From the NCBI RefSeq assembly GCF_020524485.1, contig NZ_JAIVLF010000001.1:1364001-1428000 (forward strand): DNA of 64,000 bases, written 5' to 3'. The notes under the pieces are model-generated. The model was given only the letters and a program-made list of their open reading frames with translations. It did no database searches and had not been told where the DNA came from. Made by a program: the position numbers and the translations under genes. The stretch is from Novosphingobium profundi. Its GTDB lineage: Bacteria; Pseudomonadota; Alphaproteobacteria; Sphingomonadales; Sphingomonadaceae. Shown piece by piece: positions 45,509 through 54,065 of this stretch. Position 1 is the first letter of the stretch; every line of letters begins with the position of its first letter.

Positions 45509-47260
45509 ATGGGAGCCTGTTGGTCAATCCGCGCGCGCGTCTGGTTGTCGTGCGCCGTCGCATCATTTGCGGTGGGAGCGCCAGCCGCGTTTGCGCCTCT
45601 GTCGGGCGATACGGGAGGCGCGGACACACGCTGCGAGGCGCTTTTGCAAAGCGGGCTTTCCGATACGCTGGGCACCCCTGTCGCCTTTGACGGGGCACGG
45701 ATCGAGAGCGGCGAATGGGAAGGGCAGGCGCTGCCCCGCCACTGCCGGATCGAAGGGCGCCTCAACCCCCGCACCAGCCCTGTCGACGGACGCGAATATG
45801 CGGTTGCCTTCGTCCTGCGCCTCCCGCTCGAGGATGTCTGGAACGGGCGTTTCGTGCAATTGGGCGGGGGCGGCTCCAACGGGGCCACGCCGACCGCTCT
45901 CGACACGCTCTTTGCCTCGAACACCACGCCTCTCCTGCGCGGCTTTGCGGTGATCGATACCGATGGCGGGCACAACGCCTCGAACGCAGACCCGCAAGCC
46001 GGTGGCTCGGCCGCTTTTGGGCGCGATCCGCAGGCGCGGCGCGACCACTTCTTCAACGCCTACGACATGGTCGCGCGCACGGGAAAGTTTCTCGCCGGTC
46101 AGTTCTACGATGCGCCGATGCGCAGCTATTTCATGGGTTGTTCGGAAGGGGGACGCGAGGCGCTGCTGATGGCGCAGCGCTTTCCGGAGCATTTCGACGG
46201 TATCGCGTCCGGCGCCCCGCAGTTTCTTCAGCCGATGCAGTCGCTGTCTTCGGTCCGCGGGCTCCAGATCCTAGCTAAGGAGGCGCGCGCGCAAGGCCTG
46301 ATGGCCCCCGACGGTCTGCCCGCCATCCACAAGGTCTTTTCGGACGGCGATCTGCTTCTGGCGGCCAATGCCATTGCCGCGGCCTGCGACGGTGCGGACG
46401 GGCTTGTCGACGGGCTCGTCTCCAATTTTCGTCAGTGCAGCAACACACAGGTCATGGCGCGACTTCGGGCGCGTGAATGCACCGGCGACAAGCGAGCGAA
46501 TTGCCTCCTTCCCAGCCAGATCGAAACGCTTGAGGCGCTGCACGCGCCGGTCCGCAACGCAGCGGGCGAGCCGATCTACGTGGGCTATCCCTGGGACACC
46601 GGCATAACCGCAAAGAGCGCCGGGTTTCGCGCCTGGTGGCTCGGTGACTATGCGAAGCCAGCGTCGAATTCGATCCGGCTGCACTTTTCCTCGAACATGC
46701 TTCGCATGGTCTGGAGCGATCCGGCCGAGCCGTTCGCCCTCGACCAGGGGCCCTCGATCGCGCTCGCGTATCCTTACGCGCTGCGCCCGGCCAATCCAGC
46801 GGTGGCCTGGCCTGCACGCAGCGGCGACCCCGACGAGGCTGCAGGCGTTGCCATGATCAACGACGATCCTGACCTCGACGCGTTCCGCGCCCGCTCGGGC
46901 AAGCTCCTGCTCTGGGCCGGTGCGGCCGATGCCACGCACTCGCTCTATCAGACCCAAGGCTATGTCGAGAGGCTGACAGAGCGTTACGGCGCGCAGCGCG
47001 ACACTTTTGCCCGCTTCTTCGTGGCGCCAGGCGTGGGCCATTGCAGAGGCGGTCCGGGACCGGACCAGGCCGATCTGCTCGGCGCTCTGGTCGACTGGGT
47101 GGAGCAGGGCACTGCGCCCGATGCCATCGTTGCGCGCGCCGTGGCACCGCAATCCTACGCGCGGCCCCTGTGCTCCTATCCCGCCTATGCCCATTATCGC
47201 GGTGGCCCTGTCGATGAGGCCTCCAGCTTTTCCTGCACCCTTGCGGAGCCAACATCATGA
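45509..47260 (+). CDS. Exported tannase/feruloyl-esterase family hydrolase
   Basis: A 583-residue secreted hydrolase with a signal peptide (ARVWLSCAVASFAVGAPAAFA). Canonical tannase features are intact: Cys211-Ser212 in MGCSEGGREALL, a calcium-site-like DGADGLVDGLVS loop, and His511-Cys512 in PGVGHCRGG, giving the CS-D-HC motif. Relatives include fungal tannase, feruloyl esterase B and MHETase, which cleave esters of aromatic acids. The MFS gene overlaps its stop (ATGA), so hydrolysis outside and import of the product look coupled. Confidence 0.9.
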   Translation: MGACWSIRARVWLSCAVASFAVGAPAAFAPLSGDTGGADTRCEALLQSGLSDTLGTPVAFDGARIESGEWEGQALPRHCRIEGRLNPRTSPVDGREYAVAFVLRLPLEDVWNGRFVQLGGGGSNGATPTALDTLFASNTTPLLRGFAVIDTDGGHNASNADPQAGGSAAFGRDPQARRDHFFNAYDMVARTGKFLAGQFYDAPMRSYFMGCSEGGREALLMAQRFPEHFDGIASGAPQFLQPMQSLSSVRGLQILAKEARAQGLMAPDGLPAIHKVFSDGDLLLAANAIAAACDGADGLVDGLVSNFRQCSNTQVMARLRARECTGDKRANCLLPSQIETLEALHAPVRNAAGEPIYVGYPWDTGITAKSAGFRAWWLGDYAKPASNSIRLHFSSNMLRMVWSDPAEPFALDQGPSIALAYPYALRPANPAVAWPARSGDPDEAAGVAMINDDPDLDAFRARSGKLLLWAGAADATHSLYQTQGYVERLTERYGAQRDTFARFFVAPGVGHCRGGPGPDQADLLGALVDWVEQGTAPDAIVARAVAPQSYARPLCSYPAYAHYRGGPVDEASSFSCTLAEPTS

Positions 47261-48621
47261 ACGCGTCCCCTCCCGTTGGCCCTCCCGCTGGCCCAGCTAA
47301 GCCTGCCGTTGCCGCACCGCCCGTCGAAAACCGGGATGGCCCGGGCGGCGGCGTGCCCTACCTGCTCGTGGGGATGATGTTCCTGACGTATGCCTTCAGC
47401 TACCTTGACCGGCAGATCGTCAACATCGTCGCCGAGCACATGAAGGCGGATCTCGATCTGGCCGACTGGCAGATCGGGGCGATGAGCGGGCTCGGCTTCG
47501 CGCTCCTCTACACGACGCTGGGCCTGCCCGTCGCGCGCCTTGCCGAGCGGACCGACCGGGTGAACATCATTTCGGCCGCGCTCGTCCTGTGGAGCGGGTG
47601 CACGGCGCTGTTCGGGCTGGGACGCAATTTCTTCGAGGTTTTCCTCGCCCGCATCGGGGTGGGGCTGGGCGAAGCCGGGGGCAGCCCGCCCGCCATGTCC
47701 ATGATTGCCGACGCCACGCCCCGTGCCTACCAGTCCCGCGCGCTTGCGCTCTACAACCTCGGCGTTCCGATGGGCGCCTTGCTGGGGATGGTGCTGGGTG
47801 GTTTCGTCGTCGATGCGCTGGGCTGGCGCTGGGCGTTCTGGATCGTCGGTCCTCCGGGTATCCTGCTGGCCATTCTCATCCGGATGCTGCTGCGCGACCC
47901 GCGCGGTGCGGCGGGCAAGGCCGCTGCGAAGCCCGGCGATGTCCCCTCCTTGCGCGAAGTGGCCGCAAACCTGCGCCGCAACACGGCCTTCTGGTGGATC
48001 GCGGCGGGCGCGGCGCTGACGACGTTCGTAGGCTACGGCCAGCAGACGTTCTATGCATCCTTCTTCTTGCGCAACCATGCCGACCAGCTCGACGCGCTCG
48101 CCGTGTCGTGGGGGCTGGCTGGCCCGACGACCGTGCTGGGTGTAGGTCTTGGCATTGCGTTCGGTCTGGGCGGAACCATCGGGACCATTCTGGGCGGACA
48201 GCTGGGCGATCGCTGGCGTTCGCCGCACGCCTACCTGTGGGTTCCCGCGCTTGGCAGCGCGCTTGCGGTTCCGCTTTATATCGCAACGTTGCTGCTGCCC
48301 TCGGCCGGGTTCTCGCTTGCCCTGCTGGTTGTGCCCGTTGCGCTCAAAAGCATGTGGTACGGGCCGACCTACGCCGCCATTCAGCGCATGACCCATGCCC
48401 GTTCAAGGGCCACGGTTCTCGCGATTTTCCTTTTCCTTCTCAATGCTCTGGGGCTTGGTTTCGGCCCGCTGTCGATTGGCCTCATCAGCGATTGGCTGGC
48501 CCAGTCGATGGGCGAGGCGCAAGGGCTTCGCTGGTCGCTGATCGCGGTCACCGCCGTGAGCGTTCTGTCGAGCCTGTGCTTCGTCGCCGCCAAGGGGCGC
48601 AGAGGCGAGGTTCCGAACTAA
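47257..48621 (+). CDS. MFS transporter, spinster-like
   Basis: A 454-residue, 12-helix MFS protein of the spinster-like group common in sphingomonads (first helix MMFLTYAFSYLDRQIVNIVAE; helix 2-3 GLPVARLAERTDR; helix 4 ARIGVGLGEAGGSPPAMSMIAD). It probably imports an aromatic or aliphatic acid released by the esterase encoded just upstream. A G/C-rich N-terminal leader of about 25 residues precedes helix 1. The start overlaps the esterase stop by 4 bp. Confidence 0.9.
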   Translation: MNASPPVGPPAGPAKPAVAAPPVENRDGPGGGVPYLLVGMMFLTYAFSYLDRQIVNIVAEHMKADLDLADWQIGAMSGLGFALLYTTLGLPVARLAERTDRVNIISAALVLWSGCTALFGLGRNFFEVFLARIGVGLGEAGGSPPAMSMIADATPRAYQSRALALYNLGVPMGALLGMVLGGFVVDALGWRWAFWIVGPPGILLAILIRMLLRDPRGAAGKAAAKPGDVPSLREVAANLRRNTAFWWIAAGAALTTFVGYGQQTFYASFFLRNHADQLDALAVSWGLAGPTTVLGVGLGIAFGLGGTIGTILGGQLGDRWRSPHAYLWVPALGSALAVPLYIATLLLPSAGFSLALLVVPVALKSMWYGPTYAAIQRMTHARSRATVLAIFLFLLNALGLGFGPLSIGLISDWLAQSMGEAQGLRWSLIAVTAVSVLSSLCFVAAKGRRGEVPN

Positions 48622-48659
48622 TCGGTTCCTGGTCGCTCGTGCGTATCTGAATTTTTCTG

Positions 48660-48678
48660 CCCCCTCTCAAAGAGGGGG
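48660..48678. repeat. G/C palindrome, copy 4 (upstream of TonB receptor)
   Basis: CCCCCTCT (48660-48667) and AGAGGGGG (48671-48678) are perfect inverted repeats around CAA, 70 nt before the TonB receptor start and 38 bp after the MFS stop. It could also serve as a terminator stem. Confidence 0.65.
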
Positions 48679-48748
48679 GGGCGGCCGGCATCGCCCCGGC
48701 AATATTTCCAAACAGCAATAAAAAACATACCAATCTGGGAGACCTGAA

Positions 48749-51490
48749 ATGCGACTCTACTCTTGCCTGCTCGCGTCCGCAGCCTGGATCGTGCCGGGGG
48801 CTGTGCTGGCGCAGGACGTGCAGGGCGCACCTGCAGAAGCGGCACCTTCACTTGAGGAAGCCGAGCAAATCATCGTTACCGGCTCGCGCACCATCACCAA
48901 TGGCGAACAGGCGCCCACGCCCGTCACCGTGCTTAGCGCCGCGCAGCTCAAGGACGTCGCCCCCAATCTCAACGAGGCGTTGCGCCAGTTGCCGCAGCTC
49001 ACCGCGTCAGGTTCGCCCGCGACGCCCAACCCGACCATCGGCGGCGGTCCGAGCACGCAGAACACGCCCAACTTGCGGAACCTGGGCGCCAACCGCACGC
49101 TGACCCTCCTCAACGGGCGGCGTCCGGCGATCTTCGGTGGTTCGGGTCTGGTCGATGCGGGTGTCTTCCCGCAATCGCTGGTCAAGCGGGTCGATATCGT
49201 GACCGGCGGAGCGTCCTCGGCCTATGGCTCGGACGCGATCGCGGGCGTCGTCAACTACATCATAGACACTGACTTCCAGGGCCTTACCGCAGAGGCGCGT
49301 CAGAGCCTCTCCACCTATGGCGATGCCGCGGCGCGGGCCTTCGAAATCGCGGGCGGCACCAACATCGGGTCACGCGGGCACATCGTCGCCAGCGTCAACT
49401 ACAACAGCCAGGACTATCTCGACGGTTCCCAGCGCGACTATGGCCGTGCGGGCTGGTCGACCATGCCCAACCCCGACGCCGGCCAGCCCGGTGAGCCCGA
49501 TCTGCTGTTTCGGGAAAACGTGACGATCACCACGGCAACCTTCGGTGGCCGGATCATCACCCCCGGTCTCAATAACATCCAGTTCGACGCGGACGCCAAC
49601 CCGATTCCGTACGCGCCCGGCAGCCTCGTGTCCGGCGCCCTCCAGGTGGGAGGCGACGGTGCCCGCTATGCGCAGCCATTCAGCGCCGATGTTGAGAACA
49701 TCAGCGGTTATGCCCATGCCAAGTACGAAGTCTTCGACGGGGTCGAACTCTTTGCCGAAGGCAGCTACGGTCATGCGGAATCGCGCAGCCCCAACCTCTA
49801 TTTTTTCAATCTGGGCGGCAACGCCTACCGCGTTCAGCGCGACAACGCGTACTTGCCCGATTCCATCGCGCAGCTCATGGACGAGAACGGCCTGACGTCG
49901 ATCCAGCTGGGCAAGCTGGACCGCAACTACGGCCGCAACGTGACCTTCTTTGAGAGCGACACCTACAGTCTCTCGACCGGCCTGAACGCCAAGCTCTGGA
50001 GCGACTGGGAACTTGACGTCTACGGAACGCACAGCGTCTCCAAGACCCGCTACGGTGCCGAGAACAGCCGCTATCAGGCGCGCTCGCGTCTTGCGACGGA
50101 TGCCGTGTTCGCGCCGGACGGCTCGATCGTCTGCCGTTCAAGTCTCAGCGAACCGGGCAACGGTTGCGTACCAACCACCCCCTTTGGCGAAATCCCCCTG
50201 ACCGAGGATCAACGCAATTATCTCACGGGCACGTCGATCGCGCGCGGCACCACCAAGCAGGACGTTGCCGCGGCTGCGATGCATGGTACGGTCTTCGATG
50301 GCTGGGCAGGTCCGATCAGCGCCGCTGTCGGTGCCGAGTACCGCAAGGTCTCGCTTGACCAGGTTGCCGACCCCACCGGCATGTCCTTCGGCTGGAGCGC
50401 GGGCAACCTCAGCTCGAGCGCGGGCTCCTACAACGTGAAGGAAGTCTTTGGCGAAGTGCAGTTGCCGCTTCTGAAGGACGTGCCGCTTGCTCGCGACCTC
50501 AGCGTCAACGCCGCCGTTCGGCGCACGAACTACAGCACGAGCGGAAGCGTCACGACCTGGAAGATCGGTGTGACCAACGAAGTCTTCGACGGTTTCCGCC
50601 TGCGCGGCAGTTTGTCGCAAGACATTCGCGCGCCCAACATCAACGAGCTGTTCGGCGGTGTCGTCCGGTCGGTCACCACGATCAGCGATCCCGAATTTAA
50701 CGGCCAGACGTTCCTCAACATCTTCACCTTCTCGGGCAGCAACGCCGAACTTCGCCCCGAGAAGGCGCGCACACTGACCTTCGGCGCGGTCTATCGTCCC
50801 GATTGGCTGCCGGGGTTGGGTCTGTCGGTCGACTACTACCGCATCAAGCTGTCCGATTCGATCACGCAGGTCGGATTCCAGACCGTCGTCGACCAGTGCG
50901 ATGCGGGCAACGCGCTGTTCTGCGGGTTGATCTCACGCGACACCGCGGGCCTCATCACCGAGATCGACGCTCCGCTGCAGAACGTGGCCTCGGGCCGTGT
51001 CTCGGGCATCGACTTCGAAGCCAACTACGACACCGAGCTGGGAAATGGCTTCGTGCGGCTGCGCGCCATCGGCACCTATCTCGACACGTATCAGTTCACC
51101 AATCCGGGTGCACCAACTGTCGAGCAGGCCGGTACGCCGGGGCTGCCGCGCTGGCGGGGCAACTTCTCGGCGACGTATTCGAACGGAGGTTTTTCGCTCT
51201 CGGTTCAGGAGCGTTACATCGGCAAGACGACCCGCGTCGTGCTTCCGATCACGGTGGACGACAACACCGTGGAGAATGTGTTCTACACGAACGCGACCAT
51301 GCGCTACAGGTTTGAGGACGAGACGTTCGGAAGTCCCGAAATGTTCTTCAACGTCAACAACCTGTTCAACCAGAAGCCGCGCGTCGGGCGGACCAACTCG
51401 ACCAACCTGGGCTTCAATCAGGCCTATGACGGTCAGCTTTACGACGTGATCGGGCGCTACTTCACGCTTGGCATTCGTATTCGGTACTGA
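48749..51490 (+). CDS. TonB-dependent outer-membrane receptor (acyl-CoA cluster)
   Basis: A 913-residue receptor with signal peptide (LLASAAWIVPGAVLAQD), TonB-box region EQIIVTGSRTITN, a plug domain with NLRNLGANRTLTLLNGRRPA, and a long barrel ending TLGIRIRY. It imports the cluster's substrate across the outer membrane. GGGAGACCTGAA precedes the ATG. A strong terminator follows the stop, so it forms its own unit downstream of the esterase/MFS pair. Confidence 0.94.
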   Translation: MRLYSCLLASAAWIVPGAVLAQDVQGAPAEAAPSLEEAEQIIVTGSRTITNGEQAPTPVTVLSAAQLKDVAPNLNEALRQLPQLTASGSPATPNPTIGGGPSTQNTPNLRNLGANRTLTLLNGRRPAIFGGSGLVDAGVFPQSLVKRVDIVTGGASSAYGSDAIAGVVNYIIDTDFQGLTAEARQSLSTYGDAAARAFEIAGGTNIGSRGHIVASVNYNSQDYLDGSQRDYGRAGWSTMPNPDAGQPGEPDLLFRENVTITTATFGGRIITPGLNNIQFDADANPIPYAPGSLVSGALQVGGDGARYAQPFSADVENISGYAHAKYEVFDGVELFAEGSYGHAESRSPNLYFFNLGGNAYRVQRDNAYLPDSIAQLMDENGLTSIQLGKLDRNYGRNVTFFESDTYSLSTGLNAKLWSDWELDVYGTHSVSKTRYGAENSRYQARSRLATDAVFAPDGSIVCRSSLSEPGNGCVPTTPFGEIPLTEDQRNYLTGTSIARGTTKQDVAAAAMHGTVFDGWAGPISAAVGAEYRKVSLDQVADPTGMSFGWSAGNLSSSAGSYNVKEVFGEVQLPLLKDVPLARDLSVNAAVRRTNYSTSGSVTTWKIGVTNEVFDGFRLRGSLSQDIRAPNINELFGGVVRSVTTISDPEFNGQTFLNIFTFSGSNAELRPEKARTLTFGAVYRPDWLPGLGLSVDYYRIKLSDSITQVGFQTVVDQCDAGNALFCGLISRDTAGLITEIDAPLQNVASGRVSGIDFEANYDTELGNGFVRLRAIGTYLDTYQFTNPGAPTVEQAGTPGLPRWRGNFSATYSNGGFSLSVQERYIGKTTRVVLPITVDDNTVENVFYTNATMRYRFEDETFGSPEMFFNVNNLFNQKPRVGRTNSTNLGFNQAYDGQLYDVIGRYFTLGIRIRY

Positions 51491-51519
51491 TCGGCGCCCT
51501 GACGGTGTACCGAATCCTG

Positions 51520-51546
51520 CGCGGACGGCCCTTGTGGCCGTCCGCG
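51520..51546 (+). terminator. Rho-independent-type terminator after TonB receptor
   Basis: CGCGGACGGCC (51520-51530) and GGCCGTCCGCG (51536-51546) form a perfect 11-bp stem with loop CTTGT, followed by the T-rich TTCCTTCGTTT. Confidence 0.8.
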
Positions 51547-51587
51547 TTCCTTCGTTTCCGCATGCTCGGACGCAGGGAGGACACGCG

Positions 51588-52733
51588 ATGATGGATGACC
51601 TCGCTAAAGAAACGAGCCCCGCACACGAGCAGGATGAAGCCGCGCGTCATGCCGGGCCATTGGTCGGTCTCAGGGTCCTCGAGCTCGATGCGATCGGACC
51701 GGTGCCTCATTGCGGCATGCTCCTTGCCGATATGGGCGCCGATGTGGTTCGGGTGCTGCGTCCCGGCGGGCAAAGCGCCTATGCTGATGTGGGCGGCGCC
51801 ATCCTCCACCGGGGGCGTACGAGCGTGGAGCTCGATTTGAAGACCGAAGCGGGCCGCGAGGGCGTTCTGGCGCTGGTGCGTCATGCCGATGCGCTGGTGG
51901 AAGGTATGCGGCCCGGTGTCATGGAGCGGCTCGGGCTTGGACCGGACGTGTGCCATGCGCTCGCACCGAGCCTCGTCTATGCCCGTGCAACCGGATGGGG
52001 CCAGACCGGGCCGCTGCGCGCGCGCGCCGGGCACGATATAAACTACCTCGCGCTGACCGGCACGCTTCATGCGTTGCGCGGGCGCGACGGCTATCCGCAG
52101 GCGCCGCTCAACCTCGTGGGCGATTACGCGGGGGGAGCGCTTTACCTTGCCTTCGGGATGGTCAGCGCGATGCTTCATGCCCGCAGCACCGGAAAGGGGC
52201 AGGTGCTGGATGCGGCCATCGTCGATGGGGCGAGCCATGTCATGGGCCTTTTTCACGCGCTGCTTGCCAGTGGGCAGTGGCGCGAGGAACCGGGCGCGAA
52301 CCTGCTCGATGGCGGCGCGCCGTTCTATCGGTGTTACGCCTGCGCCTGCGGCGGCTACGTGGCGGTGGGGGCGCTGGAGCCCCAGTTCTTCCGGGCTTTA
52401 CTTGAGGGGCTGGCGCTCGATCCGGCGCGCTTCCCGCAGCACGAGCGCGAAAGCTGGCCTGCGCTCGAGGAGGCTCTGGCGCAGGCTTTCGCCCAAGCCC
52501 CGCGCGACCATTGGGAAGCGCTGTTTCGCGATACCGATGCCTGTGTAACCCCGGTGCTGTCGATGGCAGAGGCGATGGTTCACCCCGTCAATGCGGCGCG
52601 CGGGGTCTTCGTCGAGCGTGACGCAACACGACAGGCCGCGCCCGCCCCGCGCTTCTCGGTGACGCCGGGGCAAATCGCTGAGGGGCGCATGCTCGCGCTG
52701 GAGGATGCACTCAGCCATTGGCGTAGGCGCTGA
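51588..52733 (+). CDS. CaiB/BaiF family (type III) CoA transferase
   Basis: A 381-residue CaiB-type protein: LVGLRVLELDAIGPVPHCGMLLADMGADVVRVLRP is close to alpha-methylacyl-CoA racemases, and GHDINYLALTGTLHALRG carries the racemase-type Asp/His region (GHDINY is a hallmark of AMACR). It probably epimerises a 2-methyl-branched acyl-CoA so that the (S)-specific dehydrogenases can act. ATG 51588 follows CAGGGAGGA. It differs clearly from the transferase at 28045. Confidence 0.9.
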   Translation: MMDDLAKETSPAHEQDEAARHAGPLVGLRVLELDAIGPVPHCGMLLADMGADVVRVLRPGGQSAYADVGGAILHRGRTSVELDLKTEAGREGVLALVRHADALVEGMRPGVMERLGLGPDVCHALAPSLVYARATGWGQTGPLRARAGHDINYLALTGTLHALRGRDGYPQAPLNLVGDYAGGALYLAFGMVSAMLHARSTGKGQVLDAAIVDGASHVMGLFHALLASGQWREEPGANLLDGGAPFYRCYACACGGYVAVGALEPQFFRALLEGLALDPARFPQHERESWPALEEALAQAFAQAPRDHWEALFRDTDACVTPVLSMAEAMVHPVNAARGVFVERDATRQAAPAPRFSVTPGQIAEGRMLALEDALSHWRRR

Positions 52734-52748
52734 AGTCGACTGCACATG

Positions 52749-52767
52749 CCCCTCCTAAAGGTGGGGG
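52749..52767. repeat. G/C palindrome, copy 5 (upstream of ACAD/kinase pair)
   Basis: CCCCTCCTAAAGGTGGGGG is an imperfect copy of the element at 29416, lying 62 nt before the acyl-CoA dehydrogenase start at 52830 and 15 bp after the CoA-transferase stop. Confidence 0.6.
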
Positions 52768-52829
52768 CGCAGGCCGCGCGCAAATGTCTATTCCTGTGAA
52801 CATGGAAAGCGCCCGGGACACCGGGGCAG

Positions 52830-54065
52830 ATGAAAATGGGTTCGAGGACAATGGCATTGAAGGCGGACGATCCGGCATGGGCTATCGGGGCGAAGGTGGA
52901 AGCCTTCGTGCGCACAAAGATCATTCCGTACGAAAAAGACTCGCGCCGTGACTGTCACGGTGCTCCCACCGAAGAGCTGGTGGACGAAATGCGCGCTCTG
53001 GCACGCGCCGAAGGCCTGATGACGCCGCATATCCTGCCCGACGGGGCGCACCTCACGCAGGAAGGTACAGCGTACGTCCTCATTCGCTCTGGGCTTTCGC
53101 CGCTTGGGCCGATCGCGCTCAACACGATGGCGCCCGATGAGGGCAACATGTATCTGCTGGGGCACGTGGCCTCACCGGACATCAAGGCGCGCTTCCTCGC
53201 CCCGCTCATCTCGGGCGAGGCGCGCAGCGCGTTCTTCATGACCGAGCCTGCCGAATGGGGCGGGGCAGGGTCCGATCCCATGATGATGAAGACCTCGTGC
53301 CGCAAGGATGGCAACCACTGGGTCATCAACGGTCGCAAGGCCTTCATCACCGGCGCCGACGGGGCCAAAGTCGGCATCGTCATGGCCAAGTCGGAGGATG
53401 CCGACAGCGAGGGCGGGGCGTGCATGTTCCTGGTCGACCTGCCCGATCCGGCGATCCGTATCATCGATGTTCCCAACACGATCGACACCTCGATGCCCGG
53501 ATCGCATGCGACGGTCGAGATCACCGATTTGCGGATTCCAGCCGATCAGATGCTGGGCGATGCGGGTGAGGGCTTCCGCTATGCGCAGGTACGCCTGAGC
53601 CCGGCCCGGCTCTCCCACTGCATGCGCTGGCTGGGCAGCTGCATCCGCGCACAGGAAATCGCGACCGATTACGCCTGCCGCCGGGAAGCCTTCGGAAAAA
53701 TCCTGATCGACCATGAAGGCGTGGGCTTCCTCCTCGCGCAGAACCGGATCGATCTCCAGCAAGCGCAGCTCATGGTCGAGTGGTGTGCCGGCATCCTCGA
53801 CCAGGGAGGGCTGGGCACGCAGGAAAGCTCGATGACCAAGGTGGCCGTTTCCGAGGCGCTTATGCGGATTGCGGACAATTGCGTGCAGGTCATGGGTGGC
53901 ACCGGCCTCACCGACAAAACCGTGGTCGAGCAGATCTTTCGCGAGGTCCGTGCCTTCCGCGTCTACGATGGCCCGACCGAAGTCCACAAGTGGTCGCTGG
54001 CCAAGAAGATCAAGCGCTCCTGGCGCGAGGCACAGGCCGCTGGCGAAGGGCAGGCCAGCGCATGA
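52830..54065 (+). CDS. Acyl-CoA dehydrogenase, LvaC/ACAD11-like
   Basis: A 411-residue ACAD of the subgroup paired with APH-type kinases. Features: FFMTEPAEWGGAGSDPMMMKT around the FAD/substrate site and DGPTEVHKWSLAKKI with the C-terminal Glu, as in ACAD10/11 and LvaC. In those systems the kinase phosphorylates a 4-hydroxyacyl-CoA and the ACAD-like partner eliminates phosphate to form an enoyl-CoA. ATG 52830 is preferred (GGGGCAG upstream), though ATG 52851 is possible. It overlaps the kinase gene by 4 bp. Confidence 0.9.
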   Translation: MKMGSRTMALKADDPAWAIGAKVEAFVRTKIIPYEKDSRRDCHGAPTEELVDEMRALARAEGLMTPHILPDGAHLTQEGTAYVLIRSGLSPLGPIALNTMAPDEGNMYLLGHVASPDIKARFLAPLISGEARSAFFMTEPAEWGGAGSDPMMMKTSCRKDGNHWVINGRKAFITGADGAKVGIVMAKSEDADSEGGACMFLVDLPDPAIRIIDVPNTIDTSMPGSHATVEITDLRIPADQMLGDAGEGFRYAQVRLSPARLSHCMRWLGSCIRAQEIATDYACRREAFGKILIDHEGVGFLLAQNRIDLQQAQLMVEWCAGILDQGGLGTQESSMTKVAVSEALMRIADNCVQVMGGTGLTDKTVVEQIFREVRAFRVYDGPTEVHKWSLAKKIKRSWREAQAAGEGQASA

